From Leptospira levettii (lineage in GTDB: Bacteria > Spirochaetota > Leptospiria > Leptospirales > Leptospiraceae), in contig NZ_NPDM01000003.1 of the NCBI RefSeq assembly GCF_002812085.1, forward strand, positions 188,501-252,500: a stretch of DNA of 64,000 bases, in the 5' to 3' direction. The notes beneath the pieces were generated by a model that was not told the origin of the DNA, searched no databases, and saw only the letters and a list, made by a program, of their open reading frames with translations. Made by a program: the position numbers and the translations under genes. Positions 44,865-54,618 of this stretch are shown here, piece by piece; the stretch's first letter is position 1; every line of letters starts with the position of its first letter.

Positions 44865-46151
44865 ATGTTGCAGCCACAATTCAAATTAAATGCGAAAAAA
44901 GAAATTTATGTCCCAGGTGATAAGTCGATCTCACATCGTTCTGTGCTTTTTTGCGCCCTCTCCCAAGGGAAATCCGAAATCCATGGCTTTTTAGAAGGGG
45001 AAGACCCTCTTCATACCTTACATTGTTTTGAATCGATGGGACTTTCTGTCTCTTCCCTCGGAAAGGGAAGTTACACAGTCATAAGCCCTGGCAAAGAGAA
45101 TCTCCAGTCTCCCCAAGGGGTTTTGGATTTTGGGAATGCGGGGACAGGGATTCGACTCTCTGCAGGTTTGCTATCAGGTCTCCCACAAATACAAGCAACA
45201 CTGACAGGAGATGCCTCTCTTTGCAAACGACCTATGGCTCGGATCATGAACCCATTAAAAGAGATGGGAGCTGACATTCGTTCTGTTGAAGGAAACGATA
45301 AGGCACCACTTTTTATCCAAGGAAAACAACTAAAAGACTATTCCTATAAGAGTCCTATTGCTTCGGCACAAATTAAAAGTGCTCTTGTCCTTGCCGCTTT
45401 ATCTTCTGGTATCTCGATTGATTATCAAGAATCAGAAGTATCGAGAGACCATACTGAAAATATGATTCGTTTCCTTGGCGGAAACATCATCCACCATTCC
45501 CCGATTCACTTTACAGTCAAACCTCCCTATGTTTTTGAAGGGGCAAAGTATGTGATCCCTGGTGATATTTCGAGTGCTGCATTTTTCATTGTGTTTGGTT
45601 TATGTGGGGGAGGGAGTGAACCTCTTCTCATCAAAAATATAGGACTCAATCCATCTCGGATTGGAATCATCACAGTTTTACAAAACATGGGTGGTAAAAT
45701 TGAAATTGTCGCCAAACGAGTGGAATGTGGGGAAGAAATAGGTGACTTACTCATTTTCCCATCAAAACTCAAACGTACAGTGATTACTGAAGATTTAATT
45801 CCTTCCATCATTGATGAAATTCCCATTTTAACCGTTGCTGGGCTTTTTTCAGAAGGTGGATTTCAAATTTCTCATGCAGAAGAACTGAGAGCTAAAGAAT
45901 CAGACCGGATTCATTCTATGGTTTCCAATTTGGAAAAGTTAGGTATCCATGTGAATGAAGTAAAGGATGGATACGAGTTTGGTGAAGTTACCTCCATCCA
46001 AAAAACAAAAATCGAAACCTTTATGGACCACCGCATAGCGATGAGTTTTGCGATCCTTTCTAAACTTACTGGTGTAGATTTGACATTTGATGATACAAGT
46101 TGGGTTGACACAAGTTTCCCAGGATTTTTTGAAATACTAAAATCCATGTAA
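44865..46151 (+). CDS. aroA: 3-phosphoshikimate 1-carboxyvinyltransferase (EPSP synthase)
   Basis: 428 residues from ATG 44865, chosen because [13 protein letters not shown] then lies at residues 17-29 as in the family (an open frame extends 29 codons upstream). Other signatures: [44 protein letters not shown] and the C-terminal LRAKESDRI with [11 protein letters not shown]. It joins shikimate 3-phosphate and phosphoenolpyruvate in aromatic amino acid synthesis. The active-site loop reads GNAGTG, the glyphosate-sensitive pattern in known enzymes. Divergent from the cNMP-domain gene. Confidence 0.97.
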   Translation: MLQPQFKLNAKKEIYVPGDKSISHRSVLFCALSQGKSEIHGFLEGEDPLHTLHCFESMGLSVSSLGKGSYTVISPGKENLQSPQGVLDFGNAGTGIRLSAGLLSGLPQIQATLTGDASLCKRPMARIMNPLKEMGADIRSVEGNDKAPLFIQGKQLKDYSYKSPIASAQIKSALVLAALSSGISIDYQESEVSRDHTENMIRFLGGNIIHHSPIHFTVKPPYVFEGAKYVIPGDISSAAFFIVFGLCGGGSEPLLIKNIGLNPSRIGIITVLQNMGGKIEIVAKRVECGEEIGDLLIFPSKLKRTVITEDLIPSIIDEIPILTVAGLFSEGGFQISHAEELRAKESDRIHSMVSNLEKLGIHVNEVKDGYEFGEVTSIQKTKIETFMDHRIAMSFAILSKLTGVDLTFDDTSWVDTSFPGFFEILKSM

Positions 46152-46190
46152 AGTAAGTCTCACGTGAGAAACTTGTATCCTATTGTTGAA

Positions 46191-46208
46191 ACCATTAACA
46201 AAAATGGT
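46191..46208. terminator. Small inverted repeat between convergent genes
   Basis: ACCATT (46191-46196) and AATGGT (46203-46208) form a 6-bp stem with a short A-rich loop, followed by CTTTAA. A second palindrome, TCTCACGTGAGA, lies at 46158-46169. They sit between the stops of aroA and the convergent HATPase gene, so either could end transcription; both are weak. Confidence 0.35.
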
Positions 46209-46210
46209 CT

Positions 46211-46855
46211 TTAATGAGTATGCGTTTCAGAAATGAAAAGATGAGCTCTCATTGTGATTTCAAATTCATTCCTTTCTAGTTTTGTAAACTCATAAGCGAG
46301 AGGGAGCTTGTAATCCTTAAGCAAACGTAACAATCCTAATCCAAAATTTGGAATCCCTTTATGATGTGCTTCGAGTGCTTCGAAATATAAATCATTGATA
46401 TCATGTGTTTGGATAGTCTGAATTTTGTTTTCAAAAATTGCCTTCATCCATGGAGTGATTTTATTTTTTACTTCGATCCTCAGTTGGTTTCCTAAGTCCT
46501 TAACCTCTATTTGGATTTTACTTTCTTCTTTGTCGGAATATTTTGCAGCATTTTCAACTAGTTCATTGATCACCGTTGAAATCGTATTTTTATCAAGTTG
46601 TTTTGATTCGAAAGAGTGAAAGTAAAATTGAGAAATGAAATTGGACAAAACATCACATCGTTTCCAGTAAAATACCATGTCAGCTGCAGAAACTGAAATG
46701 GAAAGTTGGCTATGGTAATAAATGTTTCCTTGTAATAATAAATTTTTCTCATCATTTGTTTGATTGGAATTCGATTGAGAATTCAAATGAATGGGTGAGA
46801 AATCGGTAAGAACGTTAGTTTGAAATATTGGATTGGGTAAACAAACAAATGACAT
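46211..46855 (-). CDS. GHKL-ATPase-like regulator (DUF6272/slr1658-type)
   Basis: 214 residues. A single histidine-kinase-like ATPase domain without a phospho-acceptor region: N-box TVINELVENAAKYSD (about residues 104-118) and a glycine-rich part PNFGLGLLRLL. Small proteins of this kind occur in partner-switching systems with PP2C phosphatases and STAS antagonists, acting as switch kinases; this is inference. No partner is adjacent, but the cNMP-PP2C protein at the start of the window is of the matching class. No signal peptide. Confidence 0.72.
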   Translation of the reverse strand: MSFVCLPNPIFQTNVLTDFSPIHLNSQSNSNQTNDEKNLLLQGNIYYHSQLSISVSAADMVFYWKRCDVLSNFISQFYFHSFESKQLDKNTISTVINELVENAAKYSDKEESKIQIEVKDLGNQLRIEVKNKITPWMKAIFENKIQTIQTHDINDLYFEALEAHHKGIPNFGLGLLRLLKDYKLPLAYEFTKLERNEFEITMRAHLFISETHTH

Positions 46856-47111
46856 AGGACACCTCTTTATGTTCTAAGGATATAACAATCCAAACGAATC
46901 GTCGTCAAAATGGATCAATTCATACTCGTATATTCCTCCGTTTCGATCGAATCGGACAAATTGTGTTGGTCTTTGCCATATCTTTTTTTCGATTCCGATG
47001 GAAAAGCAATGTCACTCCAAAAAAAAGGAATGGTCATAACAGATGGCTCTCTTGCATCTTGAGTCTAAAGGTCACTAATTCAGGAATGAAACGGAACCAG
47101 TTGGTAAATGA

Positions 47112-48245
47112 ATGGATTTATTTTTTCAGACACATTTTGAATCATTGAACTTTTTTCTCTTATTTTCAACCTTACTTGCCTTTCTTTATGCGGTAGGGGA
47201 GTTTTTCAGTTATCATAAAAATCGAAAACAAATCTTACTAGGGATTATATTTTTAGGAACTAGTTACCATTTATTCAATTTATACCTGGTTTCTTCTGGG
47301 CACATTGATTCTTTTTATCCTATGTATCTAACCAATTTACCCATGATTGCTTGTTTGGGTGTTTTATTAGATGAATATTTTCTCATCGTATTGGAAGGAA
47401 AGTTTCGTTCGTTCAGGCGATTGTCGTATCGCCTCGTACCCATTTTGATATCCTTTCTTTTGATCATTGGCTGGAATCTTTGGAACCACACCAATGATTT
47501 GCTCAGGCAAAGTCATGGAGAAAATCCATACTTAGAGAGACCAATTGCCTTGGTTCTAGTTACCATTTTGATTTATTTATGGTGTATGATTCGTATTGTC
47601 TGGCGTATTTCTAAAAAAATTCGATGGAGTACGTTTCGCAAAAACTACACACTTCGTATTGGAACAACAATTGTAAGTTTTTGTTTTGCTCTATCATTAT
47701 ATGGACTCAATACAATCGCCACTGGGGATCACACTTCTTTCCAAATTTCAGGGCTTGCGATTGGAATTTTTTTATGCATTTTATATGTGATTCGCCAGAG
47801 TTTCCCCGATTTCTTTTTGGAAGTTCGTAAGATTGTAGAGGATGAAAAAAAAGCAAAAATCTCTCAGATCTCAAAATTAGATCATAATCTCATCCGTGAT
47901 AATCTAAAACAATTATTTGAAGTGGATAAGATTTACCGAGATGAATCACTTAACCTTCGTGATCTAGCAGAAAAAATGGACTTAAGTTCACACCAACTCT
48001 CTGAGTTTTTGAATTCAGAGATGAAAAAAAGTTTTTATCAGTTCACTAACTCATACAGAATCAACGAAGCCAAAGACCGGATACAAAATGAACCAGAAAG
48101 GTCACTACTTGCCATTGCTTATGATGTTGGTTTTGGATCCAAATCTACCTTTAATGAAGCCTTCAAAAAAGAAACTGGCACCACACCAAGAGAATACAGA
48201 GAAAAAATACTAAAAAAACATCCTATTCGATCCAGTCGGACGTAG
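47112..48245 (+). CDS. Membrane-bound AraC-family transcriptional regulator
   Basis: 377 residues. Seven hydrophobic helices (about residues 8-230) precede a C-terminal AraC/XylS DNA-binding domain (about 265-370): LNLRDLAEKMDLSSHQLSEF, FYQFTNSYRINEAKDRI, LLAIAYDVGFGSKSTFNEAF and TGTTPREYR. Such seven-helix AraC proteins occur in spirochaetes and Bacteroidetes and likely sense a membrane signal. Just after its stop are direct repeats, then an exported small protein and a metalloprotease on the same strand, which may be its targets. ATG at 47112; an out-of-frame ATG lies 4 bases upstream. Confidence 0.87.
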   Translation: MDLFFQTHFESLNFFLLFSTLLAFLYAVGEFFSYHKNRKQILLGIIFLGTSYHLFNLYLVSSGHIDSFYPMYLTNLPMIACLGVLLDEYFLIVLEGKFRSFRRLSYRLVPILISFLLIIGWNLWNHTNDLLRQSHGENPYLERPIALVLVTILIYLWCMIRIVWRISKKIRWSTFRKNYTLRIGTTIVSFCFALSLYGLNTIATGDHTSFQISGLAIGIFLCILYVIRQSFPDFFLEVRKIVEDEKKAKISQISKLDHNLIRDNLKQLFEVDKIYRDESLNLRDLAEKMDLSSHQLSEFLNSEMKKSFYQFTNSYRINEAKDRIQNEPERSLLAIAYDVGFGSKSTFNEAFKKETGTTPREYREKILKKHPIRSSRT

Positions 48246-48285
48246 TTTTCCGCCCAATCCGATCCAGTCAGACGATTTGGAAAAC
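48228..48285. promoter_or_regulatory. Direct repeats and dyad downstream of the AraC gene
   Basis: CGATCCAGTCGGACG (48228-48242) recurs as CGATCCAGTCAGACG (48260-48274), one mismatch in 15, with a 32-base period, about three helical turns. AraC-type proteins bind direct repeats on one face of the helix. Around the second copy is a dyad GTTTTCC (48245-48251) / GGAAAAC (48279-48285) with an inner AATC/GATT pair, which could end the araC transcript. The next gene starts at 48367. Operator function is inference. Confidence 0.45.
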
Positions 48286-48366
48286 CAAACGCTGTATGAT
48301 GGAGTCAAGTTTGTGAGAGTGAGTGTGAAACTTCTCTCAAAACAAATTTGTTACAAGGACAAAGCC

Positions 48367-48792
48367 ATGAAAAAGAAAATTAGTTTATTAATAGCGATTG
48401 TATTTGCTTCCCAAACCATGTTTGCAACTGAAGCAAACCAAATGAACGTAAAAGAAGCAGCAAAAATTTTAGTGAGCAATGGTATGACCAACAAAGAAGC
48501 TCATGAATACTTAAAAGCACATATCACTCCAAGTGAATTTGTAAGAATCAAAAGAGCAATTAAAAATGCTGAATTCGCAGGAACACTAGACCAAGATTTG
48601 GATCACATTGTTTCTTCCATTCAATTGAAAGAAGCGACTGGTAACTACCTACATGGAAACAACTTTAAAATCATGGAGAATGTTTTAGCTTCTGTTACTG
48701 TTGTAGCCATCGTTGGTATATTAGTACATGCTGGTGGTTTTGGAACAGTTGTGACTGGTGGTATGTATGACTCTGTAGGACTTGGAATCTAA
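48367..48792 (+). CDS. Small exported protein with C-terminal glycine-rich membrane segment
   Basis: 141 residues, not recognised. ATG 48367 is preferred over upstream frame because AAGGAC lies 9 bases before it and a signal peptide (MKKKISLLIAIVFASQTMFA) follows, cleaved around residue 20. The mature part is helical (VKEAAKILVSNGMTNKEAHE) and the end is a hydrophobic, glycine-rich segment (VAIVGILVHAGGFGTVVTGG) that may insert in a membrane. Lies between a membrane AraC regulator and a secreted metalloprotease. A bacteriocin-like, pore-forming or inhibitor role can be imagined but nothing in the sequence proves it. Confidence 0.65.
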   Translation: MKKKISLLIAIVFASQTMFATEANQMNVKEAAKILVSNGMTNKEAHEYLKAHITPSEFVRIKRAIKNAEFAGTLDQDLDHIVSSIQLKEATGNYLHGNNFKIMENVLASVTVVAIVGILVHAGGFGTVVTGGMYDSVGLGI

Positions 48793-48900
48793 TCGATTCT
48801 CATAACCTTTCCTGAATCAACCAAATCTTGCTTTTCCAAATGAATCCAGTGGAAAAGCGAGATTCTTTTCTAACCAATATGTATCTTACGGAGGAAATCC

Positions 48901-50469
48901 ATGAATTTGAATCAAATGAAGAAACGATTTTTTGGTTTCTCTTCAATCTTCTTACTGTTTTTGACAACAAACATTGTTGGTATTTCCCAAGTGGAAGATC
49001 AAGTTTTGGATTGGGATCAAAATCAAAAACAATTTGTTCAAAAAAAAATACCAAGAGACGACTTAAATCTTAAGTCAACATCTCACTATGTTTTAGAAAA
49101 CTTTTCCATTCATTCCCAGTTCGAAAAAGATCCAATTCTTTTGGAACAAGTATTTGGAAATCGTAAACTACTCACATTGGGTTACCAACTCCAAAAAATT
49201 GAATCTAGATTTCATCATATCTATAAACAGGCCGGATTCAAAAATAGTAAAACAACTTCGAATGAGAAAATCATCATCCGAGTGGATGCCCCTTTTGTGT
49301 ATTCCCCATTATTGTACTATGATCCCAAGGTAAAACTAAAGAACACTGCACTCACAATCCCTCCTTCCGAAAAACAAGGGCAATGGAATAACGAGATGTG
49401 GTTTGCTCCCAAATGGGATTTCCCGATCGTAGATCGATTTGTTTTTGATCGAATCATTGATACTGCTGCTTGTCCTGATGCCATTTACCACGAATATACA
49501 CACCTTATCACAGGAAAATATTTAGGAAACAATGCAATTGGACGTTCTCTCGCGGAAGGAATTTCTGATTATTATGCTGCTTCCATGATTGATTATCCCG
49601 AGTTATATTCTCATAAGACCTGCGAAGGAGTGAAACAACAATTGCTTGTTAGTTCCTTTCGTTTGGACAGAGAAATTGGTTTTTATGATTCAAACATGGA
49701 AAGTGATTTTAAAAAGAATTTTACATTCATCCCTTCCATTTTGTGGAAGTACAGGTCAGTGGTAGGCAAAGAATTGGCAGATCTTACGATTTTCCAAGCG
49801 ATTACCAAAACAAATGTTGGTGATCGATTTTTTCCTGAATTTACTAACACGTTATCAAACTCATTGTATCTAGAATCCAAAAAACAATTTGGTGAAGAGA
49901 GAGCCAAAGAATTAGTGAACCAGGTAGAAACAGAAATTTGGATTCCAAAAAGAGTGTTTACGAATTATGGTTTTCAGAAATCTGTTTTTTCGCTTTTGCC
50001 AAAAAAGAATCTTCGGCTAACTAATGCAGATGCTAAAACATTTGAATTTTGTCAGAATCAAAACGAATTCGAGTTTTTTTGGCAAGATGTGAATGTGAAT
50101 GATCCTACTTTGCGTTTTTATTGGAAATGTGACCAAGTAAAACTACCAATGCTAATCCAATTTGACCAATCAAACTCACGCAATTATTTAATATCAAAGG
50201 ATTTACATTCCTTAAATGGTAAAATGAAGTTTGCAAGCCCGAATGCCTGTAATCCGGATGTGAGTCGAACAGGTATGGATGAAAAATTATACTTACAAAT
50301 TTGTAATTATGCGAGAGAAAATTATTTCTATTGGAAAACAATGGAAAAAGAGATGCGATTGTCCTGGAATGATCCATCGGATTCTTTTGAGAAAAGGCAG
50401 TTTGTATTAGAATTTGCTTATTTAGGGAATGCCAAAAATAAATTTAAATACCAGTTTGAATCAAACTGA
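48901..50469 (+). CDS. Secreted HExxH metalloprotease candidate (gluzincin-like)
   Basis: 522 residues with an N-terminal signal segment (about 9-28). The zinc motif is HEYTH (H197, E198, H201) and 18 residues later comes SLAEGISDYYAAS, where Glu219 fits the third zinc ligand and the SDY following is typical of thermolysin/M36 (fungalysin) relatives. The C-terminal 150 residues, with several cysteines (FEFCQNQ, YWKCDQV, NACNPD), look like an accessory domain. No clear pro-peptide is identified, though residues 30-160 may serve as one. ATG 48901 follows GGAGG by 9 bases or so. Stop overlaps the convergent kinase stop by 9 bases. Family assignment is inference from the motifs. Confidence 0.72.
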   Translation: MNLNQMKKRFFGFSSIFLLFLTTNIVGISQVEDQVLDWDQNQKQFVQKKIPRDDLNLKSTSHYVLENFSIHSQFEKDPILLEQVFGNRKLLTLGYQLQKIESRFHHIYKQAGFKNSKTTSNEKIIIRVDAPFVYSPLLYYDPKVKLKNTALTIPPSEKQGQWNNEMWFAPKWDFPIVDRFVFDRIIDTAACPDAIYHEYTHLITGKYLGNNAIGRSLAEGISDYYAASMIDYPELYSHKTCEGVKQQLLVSSFRLDREIGFYDSNMESDFKKNFTFIPSILWKYRSVVGKELADLTIFQAITKTNVGDRFFPEFTNTLSNSLYLESKKQFGEERAKELVNQVETEIWIPKRVFTNYGFQKSVFSLLPKKNLRLTNADAKTFEFCQNQNEFEFFWQDVNVNDPTLRFYWKCDQVKLPMLIQFDQSNSRNYLISKDLHSLNGKMKFASPNACNPDVSRTGMDEKLYLQICNYARENYFYWKTMEKEMRLSWNDPSDSFEKRQFVLEFAYLGNAKNKFKYQFESN

Positions 50470-51996
50470 TCCTGGTTTTTGGTATGGAAATTTGAATTTG
50501 TACTCAGTGTGTTTGTCACCATTAAATGATAGATCTCCATGGATTTGTTTTGTTAACATGGTGACTAAACTGAGACCAAACCCTTGGTTTTCGGAATTGG
50601 CTAGTTGAAAATTAAATCCATTACCGTTATCGCCAATGAACAAATAAAAATAATCTTCTTCCTGCCATACTTTGATTTGAATTTCGAGTTTGTTTTCCGT
50701 ATTCCTGGAATATTTCATACTATTGGTTAATAATTCATTTGTGATGATCCCTATCGCACGTAGTTGGTCTGTGGTCAATTTGAGATTTGCGATATTTAGA
50801 TTTAATTGTACGGGATAAGGGAACAAGGATATGATTTCGTTTGTGAGTGGTTCTAAGTATTCCTTTAATGGTAATTCATTGTTATCTTTTTCCGTATAAA
50901 GTTTATCATATAAAACAGACATTGTTTTAATTCGGCTTGTTGCTTCTTTCAGAGATGTTTTGACAGTTTCATTTTCATGGGAGTTTGCTTGTAACTCTAA
51001 TAAATTGTTCAAAATAGTCATATTGTTTTTGATACGGTGATGAACTTCACGTAGTATCATTTCTTTTTCTGAAAGTAATGCATTTACTTTTTCTTCTGCA
51101 ATTTTTCGTTCTGTGACATCATGTATGATAGAAAATAAAACAGTGCGGTGGTTGGATTCAATCGGAGTTGAAAAAATCTCAACTTGTTTGATTTTGCCAG
51201 ATGCTAATTGGTGAGAGAAAGAGGAAGCACTTTTGTTTTGGTCAAACAAATTGATGTTTTTTTCTTCGGAATGATTGTGGTTTGTAAAATTTAAGTCACC
51301 CAAATTCATTTGGATGAGTGTATCGTGAGAATAACCATAAAAAGAAGTCGCAGACTCATTTGCATTTAATATCTTTCCTGAAACTGGATCAATGATTAGG
51401 ATCACCGATGAATTTTTTTCAAAGAAGTCACGGAATCGTTTTTCACTTTCCAAAAGTTTTGTGGAAGTGATAGATTTTTCAATTGCGATACTTACTAAAT
51501 CAGCCGTTTCCGAAATGATAAAAATATCAAATTCGGTGGGGCTAACAATCTCTCGATGGTACATAGCAAACGTTCCCACAACTTCCTCTGTGTGAGATCG
51601 AATTGGTTCAGACCAACAGGAACAAAGTCCAACACTCAGTGCAATGTCCTTGTAATTTTTCCAAAGAGGGCTTTTACTAATATCTTCTACAATGATTCGT
51701 TTTCCAGTGTAAGCTGCTGTACCACAAGACCCAACTTCAGGACCAATCGAAAGCCCTTCAATTGCATCGTTATAAATTTTGGGAAGAGAAGGGGCGGCAC
51801 CAATTTTAATTTTTGAATTTTCAATGAGAACAATGGTACAAATGAGAGAAGGGTTCAGTGTCTCAATCCCTGAGACGATTTCGTTTAAAATTTTTTGTAA
51901 GGGTGAATTTTTGACAATTTTTTCCAGAATGCCACTCCGGAAACTTTCAAAGTCAGCAATTCGTTCTGGATCCAGATTACGATTTCGAACTTTCAC
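50461..51996 (-). CDS. GAF-PAS sensor histidine kinase (HWE/HisKA_2 type)
   Basis: 511 residues from GTG 51996, chosen because AAAGGTGGGG lies about 6 bases before it (an open frame with TTG 52047 gives 17 more). A GAF domain (about 25-180: GSCGTAAYTGKRIIVEDIS, CSCWSEPIRS) precedes a PAS domain (about 190-300: DFFEKNSSVILIIDPVSGKI). The kinase part is of the HisKA_2 class, EVHHRIKNNMTILNNLLELQ with the phospho-histidine, then NELLTNSMKYSRN, IGDNGNGFNF and GFGLSLV. Soluble; no response regulator next to it, so it is an orphan kinase. Typical partners are PhyR/NepR-like or other regulators elsewhere. Confidence 0.92.
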   Translation of the reverse strand: MKVRNRNLDPERIADFESFRSGILEKIVKNSPLQKILNEIVSGIETLNPSLICTIVLIENSKIKIGAAPSLPKIYNDAIEGLSIGPEVGSCGTAAYTGKRIIVEDISKSPLWKNYKDIALSVGLCSCWSEPIRSHTEEVVGTFAMYHREIVSPTEFDIFIISETADLVSIAIEKSITSTKLLESEKRFRDFFEKNSSVILIIDPVSGKILNANESATSFYGYSHDTLIQMNLGDLNFTNHNHSEEKNINLFDQNKSASSFSHQLASGKIKQVEIFSTPIESNHRTVLFSIIHDVTERKIAEEKVNALLSEKEMILREVHHRIKNNMTILNNLLELQANSHENETVKTSLKEATSRIKTMSVLYDKLYTEKDNNELPLKEYLEPLTNEIISLFPYPVQLNLNIANLKLTTDQLRAIGIITNELLTNSMKYSRNTENKLEIQIKVWQEEDYFYLFIGDNGNGFNFQLANSENQGFGLSLVTMLTKQIHGDLSFNGDKHTEYKFKFPYQKPGSV

Positions 51997-52140
51997 GAAA
52001 ACCCCACCTTTTGCCCATGATCCTTCTGACGAAAAAAAACATGTCAATCTTAATACGTATACTCTTGGTTAGCCTATGTTCAGGCAGAAGAATTCCTCTA
52101 GACGAAATCAAATCCATTCTTAGAATTTGCCTATCTACTT

Positions 52141-52893
52141 ATGAGTTTACAATCGATTGAAAATGTAATCGCGATTGATGGGCCAGCAGGTTCCGGAAAA
52201 AGTACCCTTGCCCGAATGATCGCCACCAAATTGGGATACCATTATTTAGATTCAGGGGCATTCTACCGTGCGCTAACCTTTGCTATTTGGGAAAAATTCC
52301 AAACGACTGGTGAAGACGAATCTAAATTTCCATTTTTCACAGAGAAACTAGCTGATGCCTGCCTCTTGGAAAAGGACGAAGTAGAATTCGGATTCTCCGT
52401 GTCCCAAATCCCCGTACATTGTGAACTCTCTGCCCAAGGCGAAAACGTCATGTTCCTCGGAGAAAGGGACATAAGCCATGAAATCCGTGATCCCGAGATC
52501 ACAAAAAAAATCCGTTACATTGCCCCTAGGCGTGCGTTCCGGGAAATCCTAAACCGCCATATCCGTGAATTTGCCAGAACTCACAAACTTGTGATGGATG
52601 GGCGGGACATTGGGACCGAAGTGTTCCCAAAGTCCAAATTTAAATTTTTTCTCACTGCCTCTGTGGAAGTCAGGGCCAAACGCCGATACGATGAATTAGT
52701 TGCTAAGGGCTTCAAAGCCGACTTAAACCACATCAAAGAGGAAATTGTGGCAAGGGACGAAAGTGACACCACCCGTACTGTTGCTCCACTGAAACAAGCT
52801 TCGGACGCAATCCTGATTGACACGAGCACCCTCGACACAGAAACTGTCCTAAATACTATCCTGTCCAAGGTTTCACCCTCTGGGCAAATCTAA
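52141..52893 (+). CDS. cmk: Cytidylate kinase
   Basis: 250 residues. The P-loop is IDGPAGSGKSTLAR, followed by LDSGAFYRALTF, the CMP-binding RRAFREIL region, MDGRDIGTEVFP and RDESDTTRTVAPLKQASDAI. It phosphorylates CMP and dCMP. Normal length is about 225; the extra residues are spread in the middle (CMP-binding insert VEFGFSVSQIPVHCEL). The adjoining rpsA matches the common cmk-rpsA pair. No clear ribosome-binding site before ATG 52141. Confidence 0.96.
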   Translation: MSLQSIENVIAIDGPAGSGKSTLARMIATKLGYHYLDSGAFYRALTFAIWEKFQTTGEDESKFPFFTEKLADACLLEKDEVEFGFSVSQIPVHCELSAQGENVMFLGERDISHEIRDPEITKKIRYIAPRRAFREILNRHIREFARTHKLVMDGRDIGTEVFPKSKFKFFLTASVEVRAKRRYDELVAKGFKADLNHIKEEIVARDESDTTRTVAPLKQASDAILIDTSTLDTETVLNTILSKVSPSGQI

Positions 52894-52913
52894 GTTTTGT
52901 ATCCCGGTAACCA

Positions 52914-54614
52914 TTGAATTCAACCAACCCATCCTCCCCCAAAAATGAGACCACTTCCTTCGGCGAATTATTAGAGAAGTGGGAATCGCAGTCACAAGCA
53001 CAAGAACAAGAGAACTCCGCAGGAAAAGGCACCCTGATTGAAGGGACTGTAGTCGATGTCATCGGTGACACTGTTTTCCTAGATATTGGAGAAAAATTAG
53101 AAGCTCGTGTTTCTCGTGAAGACTTCTCTGAAACGCCAAAACGTGGTGAGAAAGTCAGTGCGATCATCAAAAAGCGGGTCGATGGATATTGTGTCCTCTC
53201 CAAAAAAGAGGCGGACCAAAGAGTTGGTTGGGAAACCATCAAAGATGCAAGCCAAAACGGATACCCACTCTCCGGCAAAATTGTCGGTGAAGTGAAAAAC
53301 AAAGGTTACCTCGTAGAAAGTGAAGGAATTCAATTATTCCTACCAGCTTCTCATGTAGGAGTTCGATTTAAGGAATCCACGGAAGGTGGAAAAGAGTTTT
53401 CATTCAAAATCATCGAACTCAATGAGAAAACGAGAACAGGTGTTGTGTCTCGTAAAACCCTCCTCGACGAAATCAACGGCGAAAAGTGGGAAGAACTCCT
53501 TGGCAAAGTAAAAGTGGGAGACAAGGTAACAGGAAAGGTTGTGAAAATAGCAAACTTTGGTGTTTTCCTCTCGGTTTACGATGTAGTAGGACTTCTTCGC
53601 CAAAACGATATCTCTTATAAAAAATTTGCTCCTTTCAAACAATACTTCAACATCGGTGCAGAAGTCGAAGTGATTGTCCTTGAGATTGATAAGGAAAACA
53701 ACAAACTCTCCCTTGGCATCAAACAATTGTATGAAGATCCATGGGCTTGGGCGAAAAAAGAACTCGAAAAAGGTATGGTGGTACGAGGGATCGTTACTTC
53801 TCTTACGAACTTCGGTGCTTTCGTAGAACTCAAAGAAGGTTTAGAAGGTCTTATCCATACAACTGAACTTTCTTGGGCTAAAAAACCACCACATCCAAAA
53901 GATGTTTTGAAAAAAGGCCAAGAAGTTGACTCTGAAATTTTAGACATTGATTTCGAAGCTAGACGTTTGTCCCTCGGACTCAAACAACTCCTTCCTAACC
54001 CTTGGGAAGCTCTTTCTGCGAATGTTCGTGCAGGAAATGTTCTCGAAGGTAAAATCACTGGTATCACAAAATACGGTGCTTTCGTAGAAGTAGAAAGTGG
54101 AATTGAAGGACTGATTCATATCTCTGACATCACTTGGGATGAAAAAGAAAAGAACCCGTTAAACCTCCTCAAAAAAGGCCAATCGGTTCAATACAAAATC
54201 CTAGATGTAAACCTAGATGCACAACGCATTAGCTGTGGATTAAAACAACTTTCTGAGCATCCTTATGAAGCTCTTCGCAAAAAATACCCACCAGGTACTC
54301 TTGTGGAAGGTCGTGTGAAATCCATCGTTAGTTTTGGGGTGTTTGTGGAAGTAGAACCTGGTTATGAAGGTCTTGTTCACATCTCTGAAATCCCAGATGG
54401 TCGTAACATCAAGTTAGAAGACCTTTACAAAGTAGGTGATTCTGTTCGCACTGTTGTGGTAAAAATTGAACCTAACAACAAAAAGATCTCCCTCTCGATC
54501 AAAGACTTTGATAAAGCTGTAGAAAGAGAAGAGATGGCTAAATACATGAAGGAAGACAACCAACCTTCACGTGAATCCATCGGATCTTTTATGAATTTAA
54601 ACCAAAACCGATAG
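52914..54614 (+). CDS. rpsA: 30S ribosomal protein S1
   Basis: 566 residues with six S1 RNA-binding repeats; typical units are [79 protein letters not shown] and [21 protein letters not shown]1 brings mRNA to the 30S subunit. The start is TTG 52914, twenty bases after cmk; the repeats begin about 35 residues in, so no later start is likely. A small TPR protein follows after 4 bases. Confidence 0.97.
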   Translation: MNSTNPSSPKNETTSFGELLEKWESQSQAQEQENSAGKGTLIEGTVVDVIGDTVFLDIGEKLEARVSREDFSETPKRGEKVSAIIKKRVDGYCVLSKKEADQRVGWETIKDASQNGYPLSGKIVGEVKNKGYLVESEGIQLFLPASHVGVRFKESTEGGKEFSFKIIELNEKTRTGVVSRKTLLDEINGEKWEELLGKVKVGDKVTGKVVKIANFGVFLSVYDVVGLLRQNDISYKKFAPFKQYFNIGAEVEVIVLEIDKENNKLSLGIKQLYEDPWAWAKKELEKGMVVRGIVTSLTNFGAFVELKEGLEGLIHTTELSWAKKPPHPKDVLKKGQEVDSEILDIDFEARRLSLGLKQLLPNPWEALSANVRAGNVLEGKITGITKYGAFVEVESGIEGLIHISDITWDEKEKNPLNLLKKGQSVQYKILDVNLDAQRISCGLKQLSEHPYEALRKKYPPGTLVEGRVKSIVSFGVFVEVEPGYEGLVHISEIPDGRNIKLEDLYKVGDSVRTVVVKIEPNNKKISLSIKDFDKAVEREEMAKYMKEDNQPSRESIGSFMNLNQNR

Positions 54615-54618
54615 GTCT

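Noticed and set aside
46963..47148. Short plus-strand frame before the AraC gene
   Set aside because: Basic, no family features, overlaps the AraC start in another frame.
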